A stretch of DNA of 64,000 nt from Flavobacterium humidisoli (GCF_023272795.1 NZ_CP096829.1:2542001-2606000); one strand, 5' to 3'. Counted from the first letter of the stretch, positions 51,301-62,422 are shown. Translations and numbers: made by a program. The notes: generated by a model not told the origin, from the letters alone.

Positions 51301-54300
51301 GTGTGGATATTTGATGACGGCAACGGCAACACCTCGACGGCCATTCAGAACGTAACGGTAAAAGATACTCAGGCTCCTGTAGCTCCTGTACTGTCTGATC
51401 TTACAGGTGAATGTTCAGTTACGCCTATAGCTCCAACGGCACAGGATGCCTGCGCCGGAACCATTACGGGAACCACGGCCACTGCATTTCCAATCACCGC
51501 ACAGGGCACCACAGTAGTGAGCTGGATATTTGATGACGGCAGGGGCAACACCTCGACGGCCATTCAGAACGTAACGGTAAAAGATACGCAGGCTCCTGTA
51601 GCTCCTGTACTGTCTGATCTTACAGGTGAATGTCCGGTTACGCCTATAGCTCCAACGGCACAGGATGCCTGCGCCGGAACCATTACGGGAACCACGGCCA
51701 CTGCATTTCCAATCACCGCACAGGGCACTACAGTAGTGAGCTGGATATTTGATGACGGCAGGGGCAACACCTCGACGGCCATTCAGAACGTAACGGTAAA
51801 AGATACGCAGGCTCCTGTAGCTCCTGTACTGTCTGATCTTACAGGTGAATGTTCGGTTACGCCAATAGCTCCAACGGCACAGGATGCCTGCGCCGGAACC
51901 ATTACGGGAACCACAGGCGCTGCATTTCCAATCACCGCACAGGGCACTACAGTAGTGAGCTGGATATTTGATGACGGCAGGGGCAACACCTCGACGGCCA
52001 TTCAGAACGTAACGGTAAAAGATACGCAGGCTCCTGTAGCTCCTGTACTGTCTGATCTTACAGGTGAATGTTCAGTTACGCCTATAGCTCCAACGGCGCA
52101 GGATGCCTGTGCAGGAACCATTACGGGAACCACGGCCACTGCATTTCCAATCACCGCACAGGGCACTACAGTAGTGAGCTGGATATTTGATGACGGCAGG
52201 GGCAACACCTCGACGGCCATTCAGAACGTAACGGTAAAAGATACTCAGGCTCCTGTAGCTCCTGTACTGTCTGATCTTACAGGTGAATGTTCGGTTACGC
52301 CAATAGCTCCAACGGCACAGGATGCCTGCGCCGGAACCATTACGGGAACCACAGGCGCTGCATTTCCAATCACCGCACAGGGCACTACAGTAGTGAGCTG
52401 GATATTTGATGACGGCAGGGGCAACACTTCGACGGCCATTCAGAACGTAACGGTAAAAGATACGCAGGCTCCTATAGCTCCTGTACTGGCTGATCTTACA
52501 GGTGAATGTTCAGTTACGCCTATAGCTCCAACGGCACAGGATGCCTGCGCCGGAACCATTACGGGAACCACGGCCACTGCATTTCCAATCACCGCACAGG
52601 GCACCACAGTAGTGAGCTGGATATTTGATGACGGCAGGGGCAACACCTCGACGGCCATTCAGAACGTAACGGTAAAAGATACGCAGGCTCCTGTAGCTCC
52701 TGTACTGTCTGATCTTACAGGTGAATGTCCGGTTACGCCTATAGCTCCAACGGCACAGGATGCCTGCGCCGGAACCATTACGGGAACCACGGGCACTGCA
52801 TTTCCAATCACCGCACAGGGCACTACAGTAGTGAGCTGGATATTTGATGACGGCAGGGGCAACACCTCGACGGCCATTCAGAACGTAACGGTAAAAGATA
52901 CTCAGGCTCCTGTAGCTCCTGTACTGTCTGATCTTACAGGTGAATGTTCAGTTACGCCTATAGCTCCAACGGCGCAGGATGCCTGTGCAGGAACCATTAC
53001 GGGAACCACGGCCACTGCATTTCCAATCACCGCACAGGGCACCACGGCAGTGGTGTGGATATTTGATGACGGCAGGGGCAACACCTCGACGGCCATTCAG
53101 AACGTAACGGTAAAAGATACTCAGGCTCCTGTAGCTCCTGTACTGTCTGATCTTACAGGTGAATGTTCAGTTACGCCTATAGCTCCAACGGCGCAGGATG
53201 CCTGCGCCGGAACCATTACGGGAACCACGGCCACTGCATTTCCAATCACCGCACAGGGCACTACAGTAGTGAGCTGGATATTTGATGACGGCAGGGGCAA
53301 CACTTCGACGGCCATTCAGAACGTAACGGTAAAAGATACGCAGGCTCCTATAGCTCCTGTACTGGCTGATCTTACAGGTGAATGTTCAGTTACGCCTATA
53401 GCTCCAACGGCACAGGATGCCTGCGCCGGAACCATTACGGGAACCACAGGCGCTGCATTTCCAATCACCGCACAAGGCACCACAGTAGTGAGCTGGATAT
53501 TTGATGACGGCAGGGGCAACACCTCGACGGCCATTCAGAACGTAACGGTAAAAGATACGCAGGCTCCTGTAGCTCCTGTACTGTCTGATCTTACAGGTGA
53601 ATGTCCGGTTACGCCTATAGCTCCAACGGCACAGGATGCCTGCGCCGGAACCATTACGGGAACCACGGGCACTGCATTTCCAATCACCGCACAGGGCACT
53701 ACAGTAGTGAGCTGGATATTTGATGACGGCAGGGGCAACACCTCGACGGCCATTCAGAACGTAACGGTAAAAGATACGCAGGCTCCTGTAGCTCCTGTAC
53801 TGTCTGATCTTACAGGTGAATGTCCGGTTACGCCTATAGCTCCAACGGCACAGGATGCCTGCGCCGGAACCATTACGGGAACCACGGCCACTGCATTTCC
53901 AATCACCGCACAGGGCACCACGGCAGTGGTGTGGATATTTGATGACGGCAGGGGTAACACCTCGACGGCCATTCAGAACGTAACGGTAAAAGATACTCAG
54001 GCTCCTGTAGCTCCTGTACTGTCTGATCTTACAGGTGAATGTTCAGTTACGCCTATAGCTCCAACGGCGCAGGATGCCTGCGCAGGAACCATTACGGGAA
54101 CCACGGACACTGCATTTCCAATCACCGCACAGGGCACTACAGTAGTGAGCTGGATATTTGATGACGGTAATGGCAATATCAGAACGGTGAATCAGAATGT
54201 TTTGCTTAATAAAATTCATCAAGTTGGAGAGACTTTAACTGATTGTTCGCCAGATGGTTTAGGTTACAAGGTTGTGGTTACTTTTAGTGGAATTGGCGTA

Positions 54301-55245
54301 TTTAATATTTCAGGAAATGGAGGTGCGGGTATATGGAAGGATAATGTTTGGACATCTGATATTATTGCTGCTGGAATTGATTATGATATTAATTTCGAGG
54401 AGGCAAATGGCTGTAGTAATTTTAATTTACACGGAATAGCTCCTTTTTGCTGTACTCTAAATGTGAAGAGCCCTCCATCGGCTGTTGTTAATTGTACGGA
54501 TAGTCTTTTGCCTTCTTCAACTGGTGAGCCAATAATTGAAAGTTCGTGCGGTATGGTAAATGTTATATTCATCGATGGGCAAATTTCAGGTGGCTGCAGT
54601 GCTAATACAGGAAGCTTTACTCGAGAGTTTTTTATAACTGATGCGAATGGCAATACTAAAACTACTAAACAGTTAATAACGGTTGAAGATATGCAAGCAC
54701 CTGTTTTTATTGGTGATCTGCCTCACGATATTTCTGTTGATTGTGATAAAGTTCCTGAGCCAGTTGATTTGAGTGCAAAAGATGATTGTAGTGATGTAAA
54801 TATATCTTATAGTGAAACTAAAGAAGAAGGCGAACGAAATTGTTATTACACTCTGGTCAGAACCTGGAAGGCTTCAGACCTTTGTGGAAATGTTTCAAGT
54901 TTTACGCAGAAAATAAATGTTTCGTGTTATGTTAATGTTTTTAATGGTCTGTCTCTTAATGGAGATAATAAAAATGAAGTGTTTTATTTAGAGGGTATAG
55001 AATGTTATCCAAATAATACAGTTGAAATTTTTAATAGATCTGGAAATAGGGTTTATCATGCTGATGGGTATGATAATGTAAAAAAGGTTTTCAAAGGAAT
55101 TTCAGAAGGAACTGGCACTATATCAGGAGGTAATATGCTGCCTACGGGTACGTATTTCTATATTTTAAAGTATGATTATAAGAAGGAGGGAGAGAATGAA
55201 AGCAGACAAATTGAAAAAACGGGATATTTATATATATTAAAGTAA
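48314..55245 (+). CDS. Giant HYR-like repeat protein with T9SS type B domain (one-base frameshift)
   Basis: With the frame restored the product is about 2310 residues. The start at 48314 is preferred because the signal peptide (YFWILLVLVADIVYSQ) follows it at once; an in-frame ATG at 48236 would add 26 residues ahead of it. The N-terminal 900 residues are beta-rich with no clear motif (units like SGSYNVSLSDG). Fourteen 73-residue HYR-like repeats follow (APVAPVLSDLTGEC, AQDACAGTITGTT, WIFDDGRGNTSTAIQNVTV), then two or three more beta domains and a C-terminal type B domain (VEIFNRSGNRVYHADGYD, LPTGTYFYILKYDY). The NGDG motif is degenerate here (SLNGDNKNE). At 48854-48859 six G residues sit where seven would keep the frame, so the ORF ends at 48874 and resumes from 48859. 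The next gene is a decayed PorP/SprF. Confidence 0.78.
51145..54190 (+). repeat. Tandem HYR-like coding repeat, 14 x 219 bp
   Basis: The GCTCCTGTAGCTCCTGTAC start recurs every 219 bases from 51154 to 54001 without change in spacing. Copies differ at a small set of positions (CSV or CPV; ATAF, GTAF or GAAF; TVVSW or TAVVW; VAPVLS or IAPVLA) that are shuffled between copies, which points to gene conversion or unequal crossing-over. Confidence 0.95.
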
Positions 55246-55383
55246 TTATTTTGATTTTTTTTTCAAAGTTTCTACTGGCCTCAGTTCGGGGTTTAAAATC
55301 CTGCAATTTATTGCAGTACTTTAGTAATGCGAAAAAATATAATCTTTGACTTTTGATAATATTTTCAAATAAGTTTTTAAAAT

Positions 55384-55442
55384 GGAGAGACTTTCAGTCT
55401 CTCCTCAAAACAAACCTCTGCACTTTCTGTGCAGGGTGGTTT
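55384..55442 (+). terminator. Two successive hairpins after the HYR gene
   Basis: The first hairpin has perfect nine-base arms (GGAGAGACT and AGTCTCTCC) with loop TTC. The second has arms around CTGCAC/GTGCAG, extended by AAACC/GGTTT with a bulge. A T run follows at 55452-55458. A related GTGCAG-GTGGTTTTAG string recurs at about 57860. They may terminate the cargo transcript before the broken PorP/SprF gene. Confidence 0.5.
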
Positions 55443-55458
55443 AGTTGTTAATTTTTTT

Positions 55459-56374
55459 ATGATAATATCAAGGTTATTTTTTTTCAATTAGCTTTTGGCC
55501 TAATTTCAAATTTTGCTTTAGCTCAGCAGGATTCTAAATATTTACAGTATATGTTTAATACTGTAAATATTAATCCTGCCTATAGAGCAGCTAGATATGT
55601 TTTTAGTGTTTCTGCGCTTCATGGAAATCAATGGGTCGGATTTGATGGTGCACCCATAACTAACAGCATGTCTTTTAATGCGCCTGTTGATTAAAGTAGG
55701 AGATTATGGATTGGTTTGTCTATTGCGAATCATAAAATTGATACTGCTCTTCAAAATGATATTTCTATTGATTTCTCTTAATAGTATTCCTTTGCGGTAC
55801 GATTTTGAGCTGTCTTTCTGATTAAAGGCTAATGCAAACTTTTTTCTATAGATTTTTCTAAATTCAATATTGGAGATGATGACTATGAATTTAGTAATAA
55901 TTTAAATAATGAATTTCCCCCCAATGTTGGGATTGGATTAGTCCTGCATAATAATAGTGCTTATTCTGGATTTTCTGTGCCTTCTCTGTTTAAGGTTAAA
56001 TATTATGATAATTTAAGGTACAGTTCTGATGATTATGTGATAACTAAAGAGATTAATTGCTATTTTATTGGAGCGAAAGTTATTGATTTAACATATTATC
56101 TTAAATATGAGCCTATGTTCTTGTTAAAATTTGTTGCTTGCGCACCATTACAATTGGATTTAGGCAATAGCTTTATTTTAGTCAAAATTTTATTATGGGC
56201 CTTTCTTATAGAATTTCTAATGCCTTAGTGCTTGTTTGGTTTTCAATTAAATAAATCTTTTTTTTAGGATATGGATATGATTTTGAAACAAATAAGCTTA
56301 TGAAATTTAATTCAGACACTCATAAACTCTTTTTGAGATATGAGGTGTCCAATAGATGTAAATGTTATTTTTGA
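55459..56374 (+). pseudogene. Decayed PorP/SprF family gene (partner of the HYR cargo)
   Basis: Several frames together give a full-length PorP/SprF relative: a signal-peptide-like NFALAQQ, KYLQYMFNTVNINPAYRAAR, LHGNQWVGFDGAP, WIGLSIANHKI, FPPNVGIGLVLHNNSAYSGFSVPSL, and a C-terminal GYGYDFE...HKLFLRYEV. These match the intact proteins at 2470 and 23454 in order and spacing. At least one frameshift in a T8 run near the start and several stop codons make it non-functional. It sits where an intact PorP/SprF stands in the other three cassettes, and there is no OmpA gene after it. Confidence 0.85.
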
Positions 56375-56789
56375 AGTAGATTTTTTACTATACATGTTTT
56401 ATGTATTCATAATTAGAAAAAAGTTTTTGATTATAGGAAAACAAGAAGATAAGTGATAAAAAAGAAGAGGTTTCTGTTTTAAGAAACTTAGAATAATAGC
56501 TTTTTGAATGCACAAATGGAGTTTGGCTGCCTACAACTTGCTGCATCATGTTTTTCTAGACAGAGTAAAATTAAAGTAAGTGCTGACAAATCCACGAACT
56601 TGAGAAAAATTAAGAGAAGAAGAATTTGAGTATGATATGCTCAAAAATGCATAAGCTTGAAAACTCAGTCAGATTCACCGCCTGCCTCTTTCAATTCAAA
56701 CTGACGGCTAATGTCAGAATAGAGTGATTCATAAAAAATTAATATTTTTTTTATGATGTTAAGACGGTAGATTCGTAAAAAAAACGGAT
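56375..56789. other. Intergenic, no gene seen
   Basis: About 415 bases of AT-rich sequence between the decayed PorP/SprF and an insertion-sequence remnant. No readable product was found. Confidence 0.35.
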
Positions 56790-57560
56790 TATGGCAAAAT
56801 GAGTAAAATTGGAAAAATTCTATTGCAATGGAAAGAGTAAGCCGTATATAAGCTCCTACTCACCAAGACCGTAAAGAATTATGTCTTTATTTGAAGTCCG
56901 AAGATTAAACGTTGAATTAACAGATACTCAAATAAAGCTTCTCTTATCAGAGACTATTGGGCAATCAATTAGCTCCAAAAAATGCAGACATTAAAATAGG
57001 TCATGAGCTAGAAAACAGATATTTCTATATTATATATTTGAATAATAGACTGCTATAGATTCTTATGTTTGCATGATCAAACCTATCAATACAAAGTATG
57101 TTTGAGTGAAGCAGCCCAGTAATGGATATGAATCACAATCTTGTGATAATAGTATTTGAATTATACTAAAAAACCGCTTTTCCTCATAGATAACGATAAT
57201 GCAGAAATCAAAGAAGTATAATTTTTGGTGGGCATATTGTGAGCCAGCCACTACACGTATACCCGGCTTCGGGAGCCTGCAAAAAGAAGATTTTGTCGCT
57301 TCAGCAAAAATGGCATGCCTTTTTCTTATGACACCCCAGAGACAATTGTTGCAAATGATTAAAAACACATAAAAAACAACCTTTTTTGTGTCGACAATTA
57401 GTGAAGCCCTATCGATTCAGGCAACATTGCAAAACAATACAACAATCTCGTATGCCAGAAGTTATAAGTGCAGAGATAATTCATTAGTTGAAACGGCTTT
57501 CGGGATGTTTTACATAAAACTAAAAAAACAAATTCTTTAGACTTGAAGAATAAAAGAAGC
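56790..57560 (+). mobile_element. IS21-like IstA transposase remnant
   Basis: Broken plus-strand frames give MSKIGKILLQWKE and TKTVKNYV (an HTH start), then QKEDFVASAKMACLFL, and near the end ARSYKCRDNSLVETAFGMFYIKLKK, which follows the order of IstA of IS21-family elements (EDFxxSxxxAxxFFGGxP and RSYxPRDKSLVExAVxxxYxR segments). Many stops make it dead. No IstB partner or terminal repeats were found, so the family call is moderate. Confidence 0.5.
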
Positions 57561-57984
57561 AGATATTAGATTTGTTGTCTACTCATAATAGCTAAAAAAT
57601 TCAATGGGTGTTCCTTACTCTCAAAAAAAATGTTCAAGTAGCATTGATGAACTCAATAAGAAATATTGTGAGATAATCCAATGTGAAAATGGGCCGGCTT
57701 TATAAAGGCCATTTTTACGAATACTAACCTTCGAGAAAAAAACACGTGAGTAATAATAATAGATGCGTGTTAACAGGCATTTGATTTTATAGTTTATAAT
57801 TTTAAATATTAAAAGAAAAAACATTTTTTAAGATTTTGAACAGAACCATTTGGTACTGAATGTGCAGAGTGGTTTTAGTTCTTTTGTAGCTAACAAATTT
57901 TATTGTTATCATTTATAAGATGATTTTAAAAGTACATGCCATCTGCTTACTGCTTTGAAAATGTTAGCAATTTAAGTGTGGATA
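57561..57984. other. Intergenic between two insertion-sequence remnants
   Basis: A hairpin-like element at about 57675-57717 (AAAATGG-G-CC with GGCCATTTTT) could be a terminator. A GTGCAGAGTGGTTTTAG string near 57860 resembles the second hairpin at 55411-55442. No gene was seen. Confidence 0.3.
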
Positions 57985-59110
57985 TGTAAACAAAAATTGG
58001 AGAAAAAGTTATGCAATATTTTTATATTGTCTAGTTTATTAAATTCTTCAATTGTTTTATAGTTCAAAGCTGAATTTCTTCTTTTTTTATTGTGCCAAAT
58101 TTCGATGTATTGCTTCGTCTGTTCGCTGACGCTCGAGTCAAAAATTTCAAGTTCCATCTGTTCTCTGGAAATTGATTTACTGCCATATACCAATATCCTT
58201 TTTTTAAGATCTGGAAAAACTTTCTGCAGCCGCATTAACCCAGCAGTATCCTTAAGGGCGATTACTCCTTGTTATATTTTTATAGGAGTCCAATACACCA
58301 GCAGATTTTTTAGTGGCTTATTGGATTCCCTGTTCATAATGGAATATCAATTCATTTGCAATTGTTCTATTCTTCACTGCCATTTTCCTAGCCGTCATTG
58401 TAGTTTGTTTTGCACTTAGTCGATTGCATGAACTCCCGCCGAATATCTTTCTGACGAATAATCTAAAATGATGGTTAGAAAAAAAACAATTCTTTATCTG
58501 CATATACGTGATATTTGAAAACCAAGCCTTTTCTGCTGCTGTAAATTCTCTTTTCAGGATATTTGGCGCAGCAGAATGATTATGCTTTGATTGGCTGATG
58601 CTTTGATTTTTTTGCTCAATTTGGCTACAGGCTTAACTGCTCCCTGCATTTAGCCGCCATTATTTCGGATATCAGATGTCCTTGGATTGAAACTCCAGAG
58701 TAATTGCTTCCTCTGTTCGAGCAGGATCTCGGGTCTTGGGCCTCCAAACTGCTGTTTCGCATTAAATTATATTGAAGCGGCTTTTCTTTTATCAGAGCAG
58801 TTCTCCTCTGGCTTTCTCATAAAATCTGCCGCTTGGGCTTACTTTTAAAACGCTGCACGTCTTTTCAAGCTCATGGATTTTTTCCTGTTCAGGGCTAAGC
58901 TTTAATTTTTATTTCCCAGAAAAACTTCCTGTTCCAATTTTTTGGTAATCCTGATGCATTTGCAAAGCAAATGAGCTGTTGTTGCAAGTTCCTTGGCAAT
59001 TGAGAGATTTTATCTTTTTCCTAATTTAATTGGAAAACTTTCTCTTTAAAATTGCGGCTATAAGTTTTACGATTCTCTTTTTTTACTCTAAAGTGAAGAT
59101 TTAGTTCTTA
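57985..59110 (-). mobile_element. IS3-family insertion sequence remnant (OrfA + OrfB), minus strand
   Basis: The minus strand reads, from right to left, an OrfA-like YSRNFKEKVFQLN start, then MQIKNCFF, RKIFGGSSCNRLSAKQTT, KMAVKNRTIANELIF, YGSKSISREQMELEIFDS, and the OrfB tail QYIEIWHNKKRRNSALNYKTIEEFNKL (split here: QYIEIWHNKKRRNS and ALNYKTIEEFNKL). It is related base by base to the plus-strand remnant at 12350-13450. Frameshifts and stops are frequent. It is dead, and together the two show past activity of one element family in the island. Confidence 0.75.
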
Positions 59111-59562
59111 ACTAGAGCCCATGCTAAGTTTGTAGATCCAACTTTTTCTTTGAGCATTATGCGCGAGTGGTTTAAAGCTGATTTTTTAAGTCCTGTATTT
59201 CTGCAAACCAAATTATTCAATACTGCAAGTGCAGAATATGGGAGGTGTTAAAGTGTTTAAAATCATATATTTGTGTATGCGGCAAAAGTGACGGATAATT
59301 TTTTAATATATTTTGGCTGGAACGCTGATTAATGGTTTGTAGCGAAAATGAGGGGATTAATTTTAAGAATATTTTTTACGTAATATCTATAGCTTAAAAT
59401 ACAGAAATGATCTGTTTTTACAATAAAATGCAGCTGTCATTGTTTAATTTGATTAGTATGAAATTACAGTAATTGCTATATGCGCATGGAAATAGTTTGA
59501 TAAGTCCTGTTTTGTGGTTAGGGCTGCTTTCAGGGAAAAATAAATAATAAATATCGTAAATT
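59111..59562. other. Intergenic upstream of the arylsulfatase gene
   Basis: About 450 AT-rich bases with no readable product. The promoter of 59563-62004 should lie in the last 100 bases; no consensus could be fixed by eye. Confidence 0.35.
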
Positions 59563-62004
59563 ATGAAAATCAAAAAGTTGCAAGTTTTAAAAGAAAATTC
59601 TGTGCTGTTTTTTTTATGTTTTTTATCAGTTATGATTCAAACAGCATACGGGCAAGCCGATCCTCAGCGGATAAGTAAGGAAAGTTTTAAAGGAAGGATA
59701 AATTTGGATGTCCGCGACTCCAAAGAAGACTGGACGCCATATCTGCCTAAAAAAGCACCGGCCGGGGCACCAAACATTTTATTTATATTGTATGATGATA
59801 CTGGTCTTGCGGCGTGGTCTCCTTTTGGCGGAGCAATAAATATGCCTACATTGCAGAAATTGGCAGATAGCGGTCTGATTTATACCCAATGGCATACCAC
59901 GGCATTATGTTCCCCTACCCGTTCTTCATTACTGACAGGAAGAAACCACCATTTAAACTGCATGGCTGCAATCACTGAGGGGGCTGCTGGTTTTCCGGGA
60001 GGAAGCGGAAGATTGCCTAAGCAGGTAACCACAATTGGGCAGATTCTTCAGGATAATGGCTGGAGTACTTTCTGGATTGGAAAAGATCATAATGTTCCTG
60101 AACAGGATGTCGCTTCTGGAGGTGATAGAAGCACATGGCCGCTGCAAATGGGTTTCGACCGATATTACGGGTTTCTTGGTGGGGAAACTAATCAATGGTA
60201 TCCTGATTTAGTAGAAGATAATCATTTTATCGAGGCTCCCAGGGGACCTGAAGAAGGCTACCATCTGTCTAAAGATCTTGCTGATCATGCCTTGGAGTAT
60301 ATTAGGGATCAGCAGGCTACAAATCCATCAAAACCCTGGTTTATGTGGTACTGTCCGGGTGCGAACCACGCTCCCCATCATGCTCCTGAGGAATATATAG
60401 CTAAATATAAAGGCAAGTTTGATGAGGGATATGAAGCATATCGCAAATGGGTGCTCCCACGCATGATAGCAAAAGGAATAATTCCAGCAGGAACAGAATA
60501 TGCAAAATTGAACCCTCTTCCGCCAGGTATTTCAAACCCTGGAGATGAGGTGCTGGACTGGAGTAAATTGAAACCTGAAGAAAAAAAATTGTTCTCACGG
60601 CTTGCCGAAGTCTATGCTGGATTCTCTGAATATACTGATGCGCAGGTGGGGCGTGTAATTGATTATCTGGAGAAGACCGGACAACTGGAAAATACCGTTG
60701 TCATTTATGCCGCTGATAATGGCGCTTCAGGGGAGGGGTCTCCAAGGGGCTCTGTGAATGAAAATAAATTTTTCAACGGCTATCCTGATGAGCTGTCTGA
60801 AAATTTAAAATATCTGGATAAATTAGGAGGGCCTGACACTTATGAACATTACCCTACAGGCTGGGCGGCTGCTTTCTCCACTCCTTTTAAGATGTTTAAA
60901 AGATATAGCGAATACGCGGGAGGAACCTGTGACCCTCTTGTTATTTCCTGGCCAAAAGGGATAAAAGCCAGGGGCGAGGTGCGAAATCAGTTTCATCATT
61001 CAACAGATATTGTGCCAACTTTATTGGACATCTGCGGTCTTGAAATGCCTAAAGTTTATCGAGGTGTTGAGCAGTATCCTTTGTCAGGTGTTTCAATGCG
61101 TTATAGTTTTGATGCCGCGCCAGACAGTAAAACCAGTAAACATGTACAGTATTTTGCCATGTTGGGCAGCCGGGCTTTATGGAAGGACGGCTGGAAAGCA
61201 GTTGCCCTTCATGCGCCTTTAACAGGAAAGGGTAATTTTGATAAAGATCAATGGGAGCTTTACAATACGGATCTTGACCGTGCTGAATCCAATGATCTGG
61301 CGAAGAAATATCCTGATAAGCTAAAAGAATTAATTGCTGAGTGGAATAGTGAAGCTCAAAAAAATCTTGTTCTGCCCCTTGATGACCGCACTGCTATAGA
61401 ACAGCTTGGACGCGAGAGGCCTTCGTCTGAACCAGCGCGCGATCAGTATATTTATTATCCTGGAACAGCGCCAGTCCCAGAGGGTGTTGCAGTTAATGTG
61501 CGAGGGCGCTCTTATAAAATTGTTGCGGATGTCAATCTAAAAGAAGCAAATGCTTCTGGTGTTGTTTTTGCACACGGTTCCCGTTTTGGCGGGCATGCCA
61601 TGTTTATTAAAAATAAGAAGCTGTATTATGTTTATAATTTCTTGGGAATTTCTCCAGAGCAGACTTTTGTTTCAAATATTGAAATCACGCCTGGCAAACA
61701 TGTTTTAGGTATGGAATTTATTCGAGAGAAAGCTGGAGCTAATGGGGAGTCAATAGGCATGGCTAAACTTTATATCGATGGTAAGGAAGTTGCATCAGGT
61801 GTTATGAGAACGCAAACCGGCAAATTTACGCTTTCTGGTGATGGGCTCTGCATAGGATTTGACAGTGGGGATGCTGTAAGCAGGGAATACAAAACTCCTG
61901 GAGAATTCAAAGGCGGTGAGATCTATGGAGTTGCAGTGAATGTTGGAAAAATAGAATATTCTGATTTAAACAATGAAGCAAAGAGGGCTTTGAATAGAGA
62001 CTAG
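59563..62004 (+). CDS. Secreted arylsulfatase (type I sulfatase) with C-terminal beta domain
   Basis: The 813-residue protein has a signal peptide (LFFLCFLSVMIQTAYGQ) and a sulfatase domain with the metal-binding start NILFILYDDTG and the active-site motif LCSPTRSSLLTGR. Its Cys 116 must be converted to formylglycine by a separate maturase (anSME or FGE type, not in this window). Other family segments are WIGKDHN, YAADNGASGEGSPRG and HHSTDIVPTLLDI. The length and the approximately 190-residue C-terminal beta-rich extension (from about YYPGTAPVPEG, with GVVFAHGSRFGG) are those of the long AtsA-type arylsulfatases. It hydrolyses sulfate esters, probably in the periplasm. A strong terminator follows, and an OprO/P-like porin gene lies 1.3 kb downstream on the same strand. 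The natural substrate is unknown. Confidence 0.92.
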   Translation: MKIKKLQVLKENSVLFFLCFLSVMIQTAYGQADPQRISKESFKGRINLDVRDSKEDWTPYLPKKAPAGAPNILFILYDDTGLAAWSPFGGAINMPTLQKLADSGLIYTQWHTTALCSPTRSSLLTGRNHHLNCMAAITEGAAGFPGGSGRLPKQVTTIGQILQDNGWSTFWIGKDHNVPEQDVASGGDRSTWPLQMGFDRYYGFLGGETNQWYPDLVEDNHFIEAPRGPEEGYHLSKDLADHALEYIRDQQATNPSKPWFMWYCPGANHAPHHAPEEYIAKYKGKFDEGYEAYRKWVLPRMIAKGIIPAGTEYAKLNPLPPGISNPGDEVLDWSKLKPEEKKLFSRLAEVYAGFSEYTDAQVGRVIDYLEKTGQLENTVVIYAADNGASGEGSPRGSVNENKFFNGYPDELSENLKYLDKLGGPDTYEHYPTGWAAAFSTPFKMFKRYSEYAGGTCDPLVISWPKGIKARGEVRNQFHHSTDIVPTLLDICGLEMPKVYRGVEQYPLSGVSMRYSFDAAPDSKTSKHVQYFAMLGSRALWKDGWKAVALHAPLTGKGNFDKDQWELYNTDLDRAESNDLAKKYPDKLKELIAEWNSEAQKNLVLPLDDRTAIEQLGRERPSSEPARDQYIYYPGTAPVPEGVAVNVRGRSYKIVADVNLKEANASGVVFAHGSRFGGHAMFIKNKKLYYVYNFLGISPEQTFVSNIEITPGKHVLGMEFIREKAGANGESIGMAKLYIDGKEVASGVMRTQTGKFTLSGDGLCIGFDSGDAVSREYKTPGEFKGGEIYGVAVNVGKIEYSDLNNEAKRALNRD

Positions 62005-62054
62005 TAAAGGTGGAAATTCAGTAATAAGCTTGATAATTAGAAATACAGATGCTT

Positions 62055-62096
62055 AAAGCAGAAGCAAGATCATTTGATTTTGCTTCTGCTTTTTTT
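62055..62096 (+). terminator. Strong intrinsic terminator after the arylsulfatase gene
   Basis: Perfect 13-base arms (AAAGCAGAAGCAA and its reverse complement) around a 12-base loop, running into a seven-base T run. Confidence 0.92.
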
Positions 62097-62383
62097 AATG
62101 CCGCATCTTAAGTCTGCATGCATTGTTTTAATAAGATAATTTCATTATTATAATTATGTTTATTTTAAAGCAGGGAAAAATTTTATGTTAAAGTATCTGT
62201 GGAATTTATTAATTCACATATTATAAGGCGTTTAACAATAGCCTGGTATTAGAGTATTATTAAAGCCTTATTGTTCTTTCGCTATCATGCTTTATGATTT
62301 TTACTTTTTACCATAAGTGGGTCTATAAAAATCAGCCCATAAAATTAGGGCTGGCAGCTCGATTCAGGATAAAAAGCCAGAGG

Positions 62384-62422
<39 letters not shown>

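Noticed and set aside
50958..53972. Series of 64-72 codon minus-strand frames spaced by 219 bases
   Set aside because: They are the antisense of the HYR-like repeat, identical in period, with no independent support.
57621..57824. Minus-strand 67-codon frame between insertion-sequence remnants
   Set aside because: AT-rich, Ile/Tyr/Phe-heavy composition typical of chance frames; no start signal or family.
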